Source: Coniella vitis
Lineage: Eukaryota > Ascomycota > Sordariomycetes > Diaporthales > Schizoparmaceae
Assembly (NCBI GenBank): GCA_011317545.1
Contig: WUJK01000003.1
Coordinates: 496,001 to 560,000 of the forward strand
DNA length: 64,000 bases
Reading direction: 5' to 3'
The stretch's first letter is position 1, and every line of letters begins with the position of its first letter. Shown here piece after piece: positions 10,892 to 21,330 of this stretch. The position numbers and the translations under genes are program-made. The notes beneath the pieces are model-generated. The model searched no databases and had not been told where the DNA came from. It saw only the letters and a program-made list of their open reading frames with translations.

Positions 10892-11458
10892 TGTAATTGT
10901 CAAGCCTCGCCACAAGGGCGCACGTGAAGTCGAGACTCGCGGCGAGCGGAAAAGCGCTCCTGTTTTACTTTCGAGACAGTGTTCAGTATATAAGATGCAA
11001 AGGATGAATTTGTCTGAGAAGAAAGCCTGAACGCGAAAATTCGAGAGGAAGGTCGTCGCTTGATTGTGGCGTGTGGACTACAGTTCGCTTGGGTTTCTGT
11101 ATCACACTGGCGGCTGTGGATGGACTATAGTATTTGAATGTGATGCTTGGAAATACCAATTCCTAACAGGCCGAAAAGTCGAGCGAGACCGGATGTGGCG
11201 AGGGGCACTGAAGCGGGGCCCCTGTCAATTGTCCCACCTTGATGCATGAGCCCGATCGCGTATTGTACGGCGCGAAAGTGACGTACCGCTGGTGTCAGCG
11301 ATGTCAGCCCGTGGTACCCGGTGGCTGAAGGTGAGGTAGTGTACTACTTATCAATGTAGAGAAAACAATCGATTTCAAGTCGTCTCTGCCGTTCAAGAGC
11401 TCTATTATCCCATTCCCGATTCTCAAACACTGGCTTGTAAGGTCTCAACCACGATAAC
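10892..11458. promoter_or_regulatory. Divergent promoter region, NAR1 and four-helix membrane protein
   Basis: This 567-bp interval separates two divergent starts. TATATAA at 10987-10993 is about 95 bp upstream of the NAR1 ATG and is the best TATA-like candidate. No gene is seen. Confidence 0.4.
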
Positions 11459-12191
11459 ATGGATGTAAGCGCAGTCAACAACCATCATCGTTTGACAAAT
11501 GAATTGCGACTGACTTCTGTTTGCCAGGCTGTCTCTACCTATAGCTTTGCATCGGTGGCTTGGCTCACTGCTCAATCTTTGCCTCTAATCGTCTGGCCCA
11601 ACTTCATCTCCTCGCTTCTGACGCCAAATTTCCAGCATGCGACTCGTACGTACTATTTATTCTGCTGCGAAAGCTCCCAGCCTGGGAACCGTGTACTAAA
11701 TCTGGCCTGACTCTAGCCACGGAGCAATACTTTGCCCGGTCCTTGGGCTTGACACAGCTCGCCTTGGGCCTTGTCTTTGTCTTCCTCTCCGGAGCTCTGC
11801 CCTTGACTTCACTAACAGAAAGTAAGATGCACTCTGCTTTAAAATGAAAATAATTGACAAGATTAACTTGACTAACTTCGTGCCACCCTCTCAACCAAAA
11901 AAAGACCCCGCTGACGCTGCCTCGCCCTTCGCCAACGCAGTAGTCCTCATCTCCACGCTCTACCACGCGTCCCAGGCATTCTACAGCTACACCAAATTCA
12001 GTGGTAGCAACGCAGGCGGGTACTTCCTAGGTGTCCTTGGCTCCGCATCCCTGGCTGCTTTGGGCTTGTGGGTTATGCTGTTTGGCAGTGACCGGGGCCA
12101 TATTTCGCGGCGGACAGGCGCTGACAAGCGTACCAGCGGGTTTCCATTTCGGAACTCTGAGGCCGACAAGAGGAAGGGGAAGGCTTTGTAA
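11459..12191 (+). CDS. Conserved-type fungal integral membrane protein, 171 aa, four exons
   Basis: Exons 11459-11464, 11528-11645, 11717-11821 and 11905-12191 total 516 nt, that is 171 residues plus stop. The first exon is only ATG GAT. The protein has about four hydrophobic segments: near residues 5-25 (FASVAWLTAQSLPLIVW), 45-70 (LGLTQLALGLVFVFLSGALPL), 85-100 (NAVVLISTLYHAS) and 115-135 (GYFLGVLGSASLAALGLWVML). It then has a basic cytosolic-type tail (SRRTGADKRTSGFPF...KRKGK). Residues 43-46 (EQYFARS...) resemble a loop conserved in similar fungal proteins I recall, but I know of no function. The spacing of helices is compatible with a small four-helix bundle. All introns have GTAAG- or GTACG-type donors and AG acceptors, and phases agree. 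Confidence 0.8.
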
Positions 12192-13148
12192 ATGGTTTGT
12201 ATCAGTGCAGCTCTGTGATACGTCAAATGTACACTCGGTGGGCTTGATTCTTTTCCAAAGACTTGGAAATTGCTCTACAAAATGGTGTTTCGATCGAGGA
12301 ATATGTAGTTTCTGATAAATTTCGGCAGCTCTGCCTGAAAAGGGCGTTATTGTACCAGATAAAGGGCAATGATCAAAATCGAGAGCAAAGGAGTCTTGGT
12401 AACCTTTATTCCTGTATTTGAGATAATTAGGTATTTTCAAGTCCAAGGTCCCACCTCCCAGAGAGCACATCGCGCCCTCTCCGCTCGGAAACTTTTGTTT
12501 CATAATAGTACATTCTCTTCGTGTAATTCACCCATAACTCCTACAGCCTGTCCCATGTATCTGGTCCAGGCTGCTGCTGCGAGGCTTGGTGCATCGAACA
12601 TGCATTGAACTGCCGTTCGGGTGAAAGCCAAGGAAAGGCCTGTTTGAAGCCCCTTTCCATTGCAAAAACAAATCTGCAACCTTTTATGATTTGGGAGCGG
12701 AATCGCGTCCGAGAATCAACATGAAGAAAAACAAACTGCAAGATCGCTCTGCGTTGCGGGATATGACCACATGCTCACGTAACTTGCAGAGCACCAACGG
12801 CTAGGCTTGGCCCTCGTGGGTGCAGGATTTGAGTGAGTTGGTGAGCGACGTGAAAGCCTCGGTCCTCCAATCGCTTCATTTCTCAAGCCCTCGTCAATGC
12901 GCGAAATTGAGACTGCAAATCACAAATGCGCGGCTCCGCTTTCGTTTTATTATACGTCCATAAGTACCTTGTCGATTAGTTCCATGCCGTGGCCCACGAC
13001 GCCGTGGACCAGTATTCCGTTGCTCGATACTCTGTTGCTTAGGAGTTTGTCGGTCATAAATCCGTGGGCAAGAAGCTTCTTGAGCAGCATTCGCTGGGTA
13101 AATATTCAGTTCACCATTCCGGCGATCAGGATCCCGTCGATTCGGACT
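12192..13148. other. Convergent 3' flanks, no gene
   Basis: This 957 bp lies between two stop codons of convergent genes. The long plus-strand frame at 12897-13433 is the antisense shadow of the zinc-finger gene's last exon. Nothing else is supported. Confidence 0.5.
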
Positions 13149-14361
13149 CTATTCTGTTCTCGAGCGTTCTCTGTTCGAGCCTCCGTTAGTCGTTTTGGCA
13201 GCGACAGGAGCCGCTTCTGGTGGGCCGCCGTTGATGACGATATCAGTAGTGCCGGACAAGATAGCAGTTCGTCGTTCATGCCAACCAACTTCGCTCTTGA
13301 TCATCTGCGAAAGCAAAACCTCTTTCTCCAACCAAGCTTGCTTGTAAGCCTCTTCCCACCTCTTGCACTCTTGCTTGAGCTTCTCGCCATCCTCTTCTGC
13401 CCACTTAACTTGATGTTTGCAGACGTGATATAACGCTTTGAGTGGCATTTCCAATTCTCGTTTCGTAAAGCCGTCTTTCTCCGTCAGTGGAGTGAAGTAC
13501 TCCGCTGGATGCTCGTCTCCGCTGATCCCGTCGTCGACCGCGTCATCGTGACCAGCCGCATGCGACTGTGGCGTTCTTATGATGATCTTGAGCTTGGTCG
13601 ACTTGCCCGATGAGCCGCCGGCTTGCATGCTCTTAGGAACAGGGTCTGAAGGTCGTAGGGCTTCAGTCTCGTGGACGGTTCGCATATGTTTCGCGAGGGC
13701 ATCTGATCTTGTGAAGCATTTGTCGCATTCTGAATAACCATTGAGTTAGCGCTGCTGCTGCATATTGTGCCAAGCGATCTGAGCTGGCGCAATTACCTGG
13801 AAGATAGCAGAAGAAAGGCTTCTCCCTAGTGTGACTTCTCATGTGCGCTTTCAGCGCGTACCCGCTGGCGTGGTTTGCGCCCTGCCTGCTACAGCCCACC
13901 CATTGGCAGGTATACTTCTTTTGACGACCTTCAATATGTTCGTCATGTATGTGCTTGACCAGGTTATCCATGGTGCCGAGATCGCCCGCGAAGCAGTCCT
14001 CCCATGCGCAAACGGTGACCTGCGGCTGGAAATCCTCATCCTCCAACCGCGCATTCGCAGGACTACTGGGAATGTCGCCCGAGGAATCTGAAGAAATGGA
14101 AATATTGTCATCATCATCATCCAGTCCTGCCTTGGCTTCTGGTTCCGCCTCTGCCTCTGGTTCTTGTTCTGGTTCCTGGTCGGCTTCGGGCTCTGGATCC
14201 GCCTCGGCGACAACAGCTGACGAGGCCGTGGAGCCAACGTCGTCGAGCTTCAGACGCTTGGAGGGGGGTTGCTCGACGTCATCACCAATTACGTCTTGTG
14301 GCTGTTCGTACTCGTCGCCTGCGTCTGACGACGACATGGATGACAGAGACGAGTCCGACAT
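13149..14361 (-). CDS. iec1: C2H2 zinc-finger protein resembling INO80 subunit Iec1 (YY1-like), 381 aa
   Basis: Exons 13797-14361 and 13149-13729 total 1146 nt, 381 residues; the 67-nt intron sits inside the third finger. The N-terminus is Ser-rich, with a PSKRLKLDD nuclear-localisation-like run (about 33-41) and an acidic E/P/A repeat (52-78). Finger 1 uses C118/C123 and His near 137/142, finger 2 C152/C157 and His near 173/177, finger 3 C185/C190 and the His pair in KHMRTVH. The pattern GYALKAHMRSHTREKPF between fingers is the linker type seen in the YY1/Iec1 group. The C-terminal half has a charged, probably helical region (KALYHVCKHQVKWAEEDGEKL). In fission yeast Iec1 is an INO80 chromatin-remodelling subunit. 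Assignment to that complex is by family resemblance; another C2H2 factor is the alternative. Confidence 0.82.
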
Positions 14362-15116
14362 CTTGGAGGACGTTTTGGATTGATGACTATGTGTGAAGGG
14401 CGGGACTAAGAATGAGAGACGCGCCGCGAGGCACGTTGCTGCGCCGCGCAGTAGTGGGTTGCGAATAGACGGTGTCGGGCAGAGTATGGTAGACGATCGA
14501 GACGAGATACCAGCGATTTCGTAACGTAGTGAACAGTTGGCTCGAAAGTTGGCGAAGCGGAAAGGGAAGAAAGTGGGTTGTTGTTTGATGCGAATGCAGT
14601 TGGTGTTTGGTGATTACTATGTATACTAAATGAAGTGCTGGGCAGGGCGGCCGGCAACAATATCCATATTGTTATTGTGAGAGCTCTCAGGAGTACATAG
14701 TACTATGTACAGAAGCTACGTATACTGCGTGTCCATGCAGGCAGGACAAGGCTTGTTGCGGTAGCTGCAGCGGAGCCGCTTCCCAAAATTGACGGCCTTT
14801 GACAGGGGGCTGGACCAAACAGTTTTGTAGCGCTTCAGGGGCGCTCCCTGAAATGCAGGGGATTCCGGATTGAGGTCTTCAGGGCCCAGAGGTGCGTATG
14901 ACCACTGCCACTGGCGCGATGCACTCGCCCTGTCATAGCCAGTGCGGTTTGCCCCTCCCCCACCAGAGACCAGACCGACCCATGACTTTTGCCTAGACTC
15001 GCCCAAAATCATCTACCGCAGCACGTTTACCTCTTTGCAACAATCACTTGCGTATTTACTGTCTCCTTTACCTGGTACTTCCATCCTTCTGCTTCCCTTT
15101 GTCTACACCACAAATC
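14362..15116. promoter_or_regulatory. Divergent promoter region, iec1-like gene and RNA1
   Basis: The interval carries TACTATGT at 14615-14622 and a perfect 18-bp palindrome at 14693-14710 made of two overlapping copies of the same motif. A CT-rich stretch (about 15040-15110) precedes the RNA1 start. No gene is seen. Confidence 0.45.
14693..14710. repeat. Perfect 18-bp palindrome
   Basis: GTACATAGTACTATGTAC reads identically on both strands. It consists of ACATAGTA (14695-14702) and TACTATGT (14701-14708) back to back, the recurrent intergenic motif of this window. Confidence 0.9.
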
Positions 15117-16475
15117 ATGGCGTCCTCCAACAAGGTGTTCTCTCTGGAGGGCAAGGGCCTCAAGCTCGACACGGCTGAGGACTTGGAGCCTCACATTGCT
15201 GACTTGAAGGCCATGGACGATGTCGAGGAGGTCCGTATCCTGGGCAACACATTGGGTGTGGGCGCGTGTAAGCGCCTGGGCGAAGTTTTGTCCACCAAGA
15301 AAACCCTAAAGGTATGTCCATGGTCCAAGCAGAGCCTGGGGCGCAAGTAGCAGAGATGCCATGGCGATATGTACAAGAACAGAGCGTCAGTGACTGACCA
15401 AGAAGTACAGAACGCGAACCTAGCCGACATCTTCACAGGCCGTCTCCTGAATGAAATCCCAGAGGCGCTCTCCTCCCTCCTCACCTCGATCCTCAACCTG
15501 CCGAACCTCCACACCGTCAACCTCAACGATAATGCGTTCGGCCTCAACACCCAAGCCCCTCTCGTCGCGTTCCTCGCTGCCCACGTCCCCCTTCAGCACC
15601 TGTACCTCAACAATAATGGCCTCGGCCCTCACGCCGGTATTCTCATTGCCGATGCACTGAGCGAACTCCACGCAAAGAAGGAGGCCGCGCGCAAGGAGGG
15701 TCAGACGGTCCCAGACCTCGAGACGGTCATTTGCGGGCGCAACCGCCTCGAGAATGGCAGCATGACCGCATGGGCTAAGACTTTTAGTCTGCATAACAAG
15801 ATTAAGGAGGTCAAGATGGTGCAGAACGGTATCCGCCAAGAGGGTATCTCGCACCTGCTGAGCGAGGGCCTGAGCCACGCGACCGGCCTCGAGACGCTCG
15901 ATCTGCAAGACAATACTTTCACTCTCGTGGGCGCCAAGGCACTGGCAAAGGTCACGCCTACCTGGACGTCAATCAAGGAGCTCGGCGTTGGCGACTCGCT
16001 CCTGAGTGCAAAGGGCGCCGTGTTGCTCGGTGACGCGCTTGCCAAGGGCAGCAACAAGAAGCTTGAAATACTCCGTCTTCAGTATAACGACATCACCTCC
16101 AAAGGTCTAGCGAGCATTGCCAAGGCCGCAAAAAATGCTCTTCCTGCGCTCAAGAAGATTGAGCTGAATGGCAATAAGCTGGAGGAAGAGGACGAAGGAA
16201 TCATCTCGCTGCAGGAGCTTCTGGACGAGCGCAAGGAACAATTCGGTGGCGACGATGCCGTTGATGACGAGTGGGGACTGGATTCGCTCAGCGACCTTGA
16301 AGGCGAGGACTCAGACGAGGAGGAGGAAGAGGAGGAAGAAGAGGACGTTGAGCCAGAGGAGAGAGCAGAAAAGTTAGTCAAGGAAGCCGAAGAAGCACAA
16401 GAGGAGCCAGTCATCCAAAAGAAGGATGCGGAGGTGGACGACCTCGCCAAGCAGCTGGAAAAGACAATCATTTGA
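15117..16475 (+). CDS. rna1: Ran GTPase-activating protein 1 (RanGAP), 419 aa
   Basis: RanGAP stimulates GTP hydrolysis by Ran in the cytoplasm and so maintains the RanGTP gradient that drives nuclear transport. Exons 15117-15311 and 15411-16475 give 420 codons including stop; the 99-nt intron has donor GTATGT and acceptor TACAG. The body is a leucine-rich-repeat array from about residue 20 to 350 (for example LPNLHTVNLNDNAFG, LQHLYLNNNGLG, GLETLDLQDNTFT, LEILRLQYNDIT, LKKIELNGNKL). The arginine-finger region is in the first repeats (RILGNTLG...ADIFTGRL, with a conserved Arg after FTG). A Glu/Asp-rich tail follows at about 360-383, then a short charged helix, as in fungal RanGAPs that lack the vertebrate SUMO-binding domain. 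Length fits the fungal family. Confidence 0.96.
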
Positions 16476-16945
16476 GCATGCCAATAGCTTTTCTCTGGCT
16501 TCAAGGGCAGGCAGGCAGGCAGACAGGTTACGGTCAAAGCCATGATGGATAGACGATACCCGAATTATAAAATACATACAAACTCCCGGTAGGCGCTAGT
16601 CTTGTTATACAAAAGGAAATACTTCTGGCATGAGGGCGATATCATAAAGGATCGGAGACCTCATAGCATCGCTTGGAAAGACAAACATTTATACATCAAT
16701 AGATAGTTAGGTAGAAGAAACAGAAATGGCTATCCGCGCCCCCCCCCCCCCTCCCCCGAAACCTAGACAACATGTAATGCTATGGGTCGTGATTACTATC
16801 TCATGCTGATAGATGCAAGTCGTTACTCATTATCCTGCGCGTAAAACGCTCTGCTGATAAACCAGAGAGCAAAAGAGAAGTGACAAACGCCCGCACTCGC
16901 TTCATTTGATCAGATTATAGCACCAACTCAGACCGTGCCGTTTCG
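16476..16945. other. Convergent 3' flanks with simple repeats
   Basis: This is the 470 bp between the stops of RNA1 and the chitinase gene. It contains a (GGCA)4 run at about 16506-16521 and a C-tract of about 13 bases with a second short run (16739-16757). No gene is seen. Confidence 0.5.
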
Positions 16946-18962
16946 CTAGGATCCAGGCATGCCACTGCGAATATTATCGTACTGACTGGTCGGATAATCC
17001 AGTAAATTCATTGCACCGTCCAAGGTACCAAGCTGCCCTGCCATGGCAACGACCAAGCTCTCGGTACCGTTCCTGTCATCACTTGCTTCCCAGAACATGG
17101 CACCTCCCAGGCTTTTGGCCTTGAGGTACGCACTCTTCTCGTTGATGCTTTGCGCATTGTCATAGCTTATCAACTCCTGCGTCGTCGCATCGTAGCTGTA
17201 ACTCGCCTTGGCTGTATCGTCGTAGATTTCGGTTGCGCCAGTTCTAGGCAGATCTTTCACTCGCCACTGTCCAACTCCGAGGTCGTCACCGGTTCCGACG
17301 CCGTCATAGGGCCGGCCCAGACCTGCTGTTTGCTCAAACGAGCGTCCGTAAAGAGGCAGGCCCAGGATGATCTTGGAAGACGTCACACCGCCAGCAACGT
17401 ACGCGGACACGGCCTGGTCTGTGCTATATGGAGTGGCAAGCATGTCCTCCGAGTCGAAGTAGATGTTTGATGAATGCCCACTTGCCGTAGACCAGGAACC
17501 AGCATAATCATAGGCCATCAAGTTCCATGCATCAACATATGGATCCATGGCCGCCAAGTCCCATAGGCTGTAGACGGCGGGGCCAGCGGGACTCGCGACT
17601 GTGATGAGGAAGTGATAGCCGGATGCGTGTGCGGCCGACCAAGCATCAAATGCAGTCCTGATGGCCTGTAACAACAAGATGATGTTTTGAGAGTCTTGGG
17701 ATGTTGGCGTATAAGCATTAAACTCCCAGTCAATGTCAATTCCATCAAATCCCCAGTCCGTAACAAGTTGTACGGCACTAGAGGCGAAATTCTGGCGCAT
17801 GGTGGGATCTGCTGCCATTGGTGAGAATTTCGCAGACCATGTCCAGCCACCCACAGAAAGCAGAACTTTCATGTAGCGGTTCTGCTTTTTGAGAATATAG
17901 AGTTGCTTGACACATCCATAGGCATTATCACCGGCTTCATCCCAGGAGTCTGTGCTGTAGTGCTTTTGCAAGTCTGCATAAGTGTCAGAGGATATCACAC
18001 TACCATTGCTGTCAATGTCGGCAAAGGCATAATTGATGCGGCTAACAAAAGCAGCAGGGAGTGACTGCGGCTGATACTGCGCACCATATATGGCCCTATA
18101 ATTGAACCCTGTTAGCACGGCGATCTATCTCTGAGTTGGCTCGGGGTGGTATAACCACATACCAGTTGGCGAAGTACAATGTGTTCTCGAACCCTGTGGT
18201 AGAGTTTGACGGGGAAGACGTTGGAACAGAAGTCTCCAAGGACGGAGCGAATTGGGCCAGGGAAGATGTGAGCGAGGAGACAAGCAAAGTAGGCGAAGCT
18301 TGCAATAGGCTCAAGGTTGGCGTTGGAGTTGAGTGAGCATTGTCTATCGTTGCAGGCTCAGAATAATTGCTGAAAGATACCGTCACTGTTCCATTGGGGT
18401 AAGAAGGTCGATGAATCGACAGCGGTGAGATTGCAGTGTTTGTCAATGAATCTGAAGAAGGGTCTGGAATGCTTGATACAGTCGCTAATGAGCTGATGTC
18501 CTTATATAAGGTAGATGTGATAGTTCTTGTTTGCGTTTCTGTTAAAATCGTAGTTGAGTCTGACTGCTGTAACTCGGTCAAACTGCTAGTGTAAACCGTC
18601 TGGACATGATAGTGAGTTTGCGTGAGCGTTTGGCTCTCAAGGACTGTCTTTGTTTGAACCAGAAGCTGCGTTGCCGTTATGGTGACTGTATGTGGTGATG
18701 TATTACTGGCTGGATACTGCGAAGTTGGTAAGGCTATCGAGGATGTTGCTGTTGTTTGCAGTGGTGGCTCGTAGTATATCTCTCCGTCGTCGTTCACTGT
18801 GCTTAACACCGTCGTCACTTGCGAGTTCGACGCAGTGAGAGTAACTGTCGTGGTAACAGTATCGATACAGTGCCTGTCCCGTAAAAAGAAGTGAGGTGTA
18901 GCAGACACTGGCGATGTGAACCGTCCGCAGAGCGCCGCAAAGAAGAGAGTCCTGGCAATCAT
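16946..18962 (-). CDS. Secreted GH18 chitinase with N-terminal Ser/Thr-rich region, 649 aa
   Basis: GH18 enzymes cleave chitin beta-1,4 bonds by substrate-assisted catalysis. Exons 18163-18962 and 16946-18095 total 1950 nt, 649 residues. The 67-nt intron ends at ATTATAG, and a TGCTAAC branch site precedes it. Splicing there restores the family start YFANWAIYG, whereas the nearer AG gives an immediate stop. Residues 1-21 are a signal peptide. Residues 22-255 are very rich in Ser and Thr (likely O-glycosylated). The catalytic domain runs from about 263: SVGGWTWS at 347-354 and the active-site DGIDIDWE with the acid Glu at about 391. Later conserved stretches include NLMAYDYAGSW and LGLPLYGRSF. 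No chitin-binding module is visible. Having the stalk before the catalytic domain, not after it, is less usual. A role in wall remodelling or chitin nutrition is inferred. Confidence 0.92.
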
Positions 18963-19970
18963 CCTGATCCATATGCTGCTTGGAAAATGGACGAGTTGAC
19001 ACGGAAGCCCGATCCCATTGTATTGCTTGGCTCAGGCGTTTACATTGATAGATATCTCTGGGAAACTCCCTCTGGCCAGCCCTTGAATAATTCAGCCTCG
19101 CCGCTGACCTAGGGCAGGAATGAAGGAACTTGCTGGCCAGCCTCGCCTGAAAGGCATATGGCATTCCAGTCTTGCACGGTTGGAGGGCACACTCCTCATA
19201 TAAATGGGTCTATATTGGACCAAAAGGTGAGACACACTCGGCTGGACTGTACTGACCACAGCCCTCATTATCCCTTTTCTGCCCCCTTGTTGTTCGGAAG
19301 GAACCAAAGTAGAGGACACTTCGCCAACCACTGATTGAGGGATCCATGTGGGACAGTGACTGACACCGGCCGTTTATCCGCACGCTTGAGTGGATGAAAT
19401 GCGCGAGCTGAGCGATGCGCAACCATGTGTACCTTAATCTTAACCTCTTTCTGGCCATACCATGTTTCTGCGAGCCAGTTGAGCGCGGTATTTTCTCGGT
19501 ACAGGGGAAACAGATCAAAAAGAAACACGACCCAAGAGAAACGAGCAGCTGAAGTGAGGGCTAGAGAAATTGGGTGCAATTTGTTATCAAACACCCTTCA
19601 AATCAAGTATAGGTAGTCTCTTTTTCCAAAAAAGCGGTACATGAAAAGCATTGTCTAGGGAGGGAGGGAGCTTACTGCGCCCCAAGCTTTTCCGATTTTG
19701 GGAGGGCAATCCTCATGCCAACCTCTCCTTGCAGGTTCCAAAATGGCTGGTGTATGGTGGTGATCTTCACTAGATCTTAGACTTTCTTCTCCGGCGCAGA
19801 CTTTTATAGGAGTTGTGTAACTGTTTGCTGGAGAACAGCGACTGGTCTCTGGGCTGCGACATCTGTCTGCCATCTCGTGTCCAACTACAGTGACTTGACG
19901 CCTGCCCCTGGATGCAGGCTGTGCCTTGACGTTCCCACGAGGTCGACTTCAAAAGAGCAACCAAAGACAC
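18963..19970. other. Chitinase promoter region, no gene
   Basis: About 1 kb between the chitinase start and the 3' end of the DUF202 gene. A TTTATATGAG sequence read on the minus strand (about 19196-19206) is a possible TATA-like element some 240 bp upstream of the chitinase ATG. Open frames here have no domain-like content. Confidence 0.4.
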
Positions 19971-20477
19971 TCACGGCGAGCCTCCTGTTTTCTGTGGCTC
20001 CTTTTGGGCTGCCCAGCGTCTTCGCAACGCAGAACCGTACACTCCCCCGGCCAAGCCGGCAACAGATGCTGCAAGAAGGGCAGATCCATGGTACGCCGGC
20101 TTGAAGAAACCCATCTGCAGTAGTCGAAGGTTTGAAAAGTAACGAGAGGTTCCATAAACAATCGAGCCTGAGCCCAGAGCCATGAGTGTGCCCACTAGTA
20201 CCTGAGACTGCTCCTTCTCAAGCTGATGCTCGACTTCCTCAGGATCAAGGTCTCCAGATGAGCGGGTTTGCTGGCCAGGCTGCCGTTGCTCACGCACAGG
20301 TTTGAGCAGTTCTCTGAGATCCAGCTGAGAAAAGCGCTCAATAGCAATGCCCAGCGCGAGGAAGCCGAGGCCTGTTCTGATCCACGCCAGAAAAGTCCGT
20401 TCCGAAGCGAGATGATCTCGAGCCGTAGAGCCCGTGTTTTGATAGACAGGAGTCTTCCAGAGGAAGCGAGACCACAT
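19971..20477 (-). CDS. DUF202 family membrane protein, 168 aa
   Basis: Single exon of 168 residues. The hallmark DUF202 segment DHLASERTFLAWIRTGLGFL is at about 21-40, running into the first membrane helix (LGFLALGIAIERF). Two more helices follow at about 92-108 (VLVGTLMALGSGSIVYG) and 130-147 (ALLAASVAGLAGGVYG). A polar, charged insert (about 60-90, with QRQPGQQTRSSGDLDPEEVE) separates helix 1 from helix 2. The C-terminus is basic. The family is widespread in bacteria and fungi. In fungi DUF202 domains occur with the vacuolar polyphosphate (VTC) machinery, but this stand-alone protein has no SPX domain and its function is unknown. It probably sits in the vacuolar or plasma membrane; this is inference. 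Confidence 0.9.
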   Translation of the reverse strand: MWSRFLWKTPVYQNTGSTARDHLASERTFLAWIRTGLGFLALGIAIERFSQLDLRELLKPVREQRQPGQQTRSSGDLDPEEVEHQLEKEQSQVLVGTLMALGSGSIVYGTSRYFSNLRLLQMGFFKPAYHGSALLAASVAGLAGGVYGSALRRRWAAQKEPQKTGGSP

Positions 20478-21330
20478 AGTTCTACAACCAGCAGAGGCCG
20501 GGGTATGACAATGGCTCCCGGTCTTTTTGCCTTCCTAATCCTGGCGATGGGCAGAACCAAGTCAAAAGCCAGACAGAACTCGCCAAGTGACAGATACGTA
20601 ATACCCGCAAAAGTGTAAGATCGGGGTACAATCCCAATAAACGGCCTTGTGCGACCTCCCCTGGCCTCACCGATCTCAGCCGGCACCCGTCGTACCTAGC
20701 CGAGAAGGAGAGGGAAAGGATCTGTTGCGCAAGTAAGACCAAGCGCACAGCACACAAAGACACAAGCTTGCGACGGGAGACGGGCGTCTGGAATTGATAT
20801 GTAGTAGTGACGGAAACTTGGCACGAAGAGGAGTTTGCTGGGATGGCCGGCTAAAAGTGCTGCGCCGAAGGAGGATACTACTGCGGTGTGACTGGGTGAG
20901 GTTACGGGACGAAAAAGATCTTTGATGAACAGGATATCTCGGGATGCGTTGTGGGTGGTTGCAACTTGCTTGCACTTCACCTTAGCGTCTCGCAATTGGT
21001 GCTGAGTGGCATAACAGGCGCACTGCAGGGCCCACTGCCTTGCCCACTCTGCCACTCAAGTCACAGGCCCCTTATCAAGATATGAGACACTCCTTCCCGA
21101 CAAGGACCAGGACATTCGTAGGCGCGCTCGTCATATTTTTGTAGATAGATATGGAAAGGACGGCCATGCCTCCACATTAATCCAATCCACTGAAGTCCCA
21201 CGACCTCGCACCTTGGACTCTGACGGGCAAGCATCGTGTGGCAAGCAAGACTCATGAGTCCGACAGACCCAAGCCCTTAAAGTCGCTTTCGAGCCTCGTA
21301 CTGCTTGTCAACAGCCACCAGCACCGCATC
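20478..21330. promoter_or_regulatory. Divergent promoter region, DUF202 gene and Xaa-Pro aminopeptidase gene
   Basis: The two starts face away from each other across 853 bp. Frames extending the peptidase upstream to 21238 begin at GTG and lack an ATG, so the start is 21331. No gene is supported inside. Confidence 0.45.

Noticed and set aside
21238..21330. Upstream extension of the Xaa-Pro aminopeptidase
   Set aside because: The extension opens with GTG. The first in-frame ATG is 21331, and orthologue-like sequence begins there.
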